From contig NZ_LMPT01000021.1 in NCBI RefSeq assembly GCF_001424425.1, positions 2,532 through 66,531 on the forward strand: DNA of 64,000 nucleotides. Direction: 5' to 3'. Of the stretch, positions 63,704-64,000 are shown piece after piece. The notes under the pieces are model-generated. The model was not told the DNA's origin and did no database searches. It worked only from the letters and a program-made list of their open reading frames with translations. Made by a program: the position numbers and the translations under genes. Position 1 is the first letter of the stretch; each line of letters begins with the position of its first letter. Source of the stretch: Acidovorax sp. Leaf191 (GTDB lineage Bacteria > Pseudomonadota > Gammaproteobacteria > Burkholderiales > Burkholderiaceae_C).

Positions 63704-64000
63704 TCACCCCGGCAGCCTGAGCCCCATCGGTGTCGATGGCACGGTGATGGCGCTGCTCGTGTCACCGCCCAGCGCCGGGGCACTCACGCGGCCCTGTTTC
63801 ACGCTGCCGGCCGGTGCATTGAGATACAGGTACAGCGCTTGCGCATCCGTGTCGCTCAACTGGCCCAGCGATTCGAACGGCATCACCCGGATGGGCGTGC
63901 CGTCGGGCCGCTTGCCGGTGCGCAGCATCGCCACGAAGCTGGCGGCATTGGGGTAGCGCGCCATGGCGCTGTCGGCGTGCTGGGCGTTGGGGCGGATGTC
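63704..64000 (-). CDS. C-type cytochrome family protein, C-terminal part (runs off window)
   Basis: The minus-strand frame is open to the window edge, giving the last 98 residues. NAQHADSAMARYPNAASFVAMLRTGKRPDGTPIRVMPFESLGQLSDTDAQALYLYL resembles the C-terminal half of c-type cytochromes in two-haem dehydrogenase/alcohol-oxidase subunits. It includes RVMPF with the axial Met and the final ALYLYL helix. The haem-binding CxxCH lies outside the window, so the call is provisional. It is convergent with the cupredoxin-like gene. Confidence 0.65.
   Translation of the reverse strand, partial: DIRPNAQHADSAMARYPNAASFVAMLRTGKRPDGTPIRVMPFESLGQLSDTDAQALYLYLNAPAGSVKQGRVSAPALGGDTSSAITVPSTPMGLRLPG

Overview
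The window is a high-GC chromosomal segment, most likely from a Comamonadaceae (Acidovorax-like) betaproteobacterium. Three things point there. There are three orphan Bug/TctC-type solute receptors with no TctA/TctB permease nearby. The gene repertoire is typical (LolCD, RecJ next to an RpfE-like protein, a Gram-negative porin, many LysR/IclR/TetR-controlled catabolic units). There are also short dispersed repeats of a kind I associate with this family from general knowledge. I see no tRNA, rRNA, CRISPR array, prophage or intact insertion sequence.

Layout. 1-642: C-terminus of a chemoreceptor. 961-5711: recJ and an RpfE-like gene (minus), divergent from lolC-lolD. 5861-11141: D-amino-acid/aspartate region (LysR regulator, DadA-like dehydrogenase, two related amino-acid receptors flanking an Asp/Glu racemase), followed tail-to-tail by a four-PAS diguanylate cyclase. 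13806-18087: dienelactone hydrolase, His-rich ZIP transporter and a LytS/LytTR two-component pair. 18139-24497: argH, a Bug receptor, a CHASE-GGDEF protein and a large catalase. 24705-36314: giant thioester alpha-2-macroglobulin, SRPBCC protein, PbpC and a PDC-PAS-GGDEF protein. 36331-41902: truncated ADP-ribosylglycohydrolase remnant, lldD-type oxidase, small membrane protein, leucine-rich-repeat protein and porin.

42200-51756 is accessory metabolism: a TetR with operator palindromes facing a Bug receptor-cyclase-FAH cluster, LysR/carboxylesterase, an MFS transporter, and a SnoaL-like/TetR divergent pair sharing a duplicated 20-bp operator. 51846-57908 is an IclR-controlled operon: acyl-CoA ligase, citrate-synthase-like (citryl-CoA-lyase-type) enzyme, an internally duplicated protein of unknown function, an SDR and a Bug receptor. 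This reads as a complete but unassigned pathway for uptake, CoA activation, oxidation and retro-Claisen cleavage of a carboxylic acid. It is the best candidate here for an undescribed system.

58031-64000: a DMT exporter, then an ECF sigma/anti-sigma pair with a divergent cytochrome c and a downstream exported module (DUF3034 protein, truncated haemoglobin with a signal peptide, cupredoxin-like protein, a further cytochrome c running off the edge). The same bipartite motif, TGAATCC-N16-CGTA, lies upstream of both the sigma gene and the DUF3034 gene, suggesting an autoregulated ECF regulon. Six copies of a GCTAT-N7-ATAGC element occur across the window. Three of them contain or abut annotated start codons and two lie inside coding sequence.
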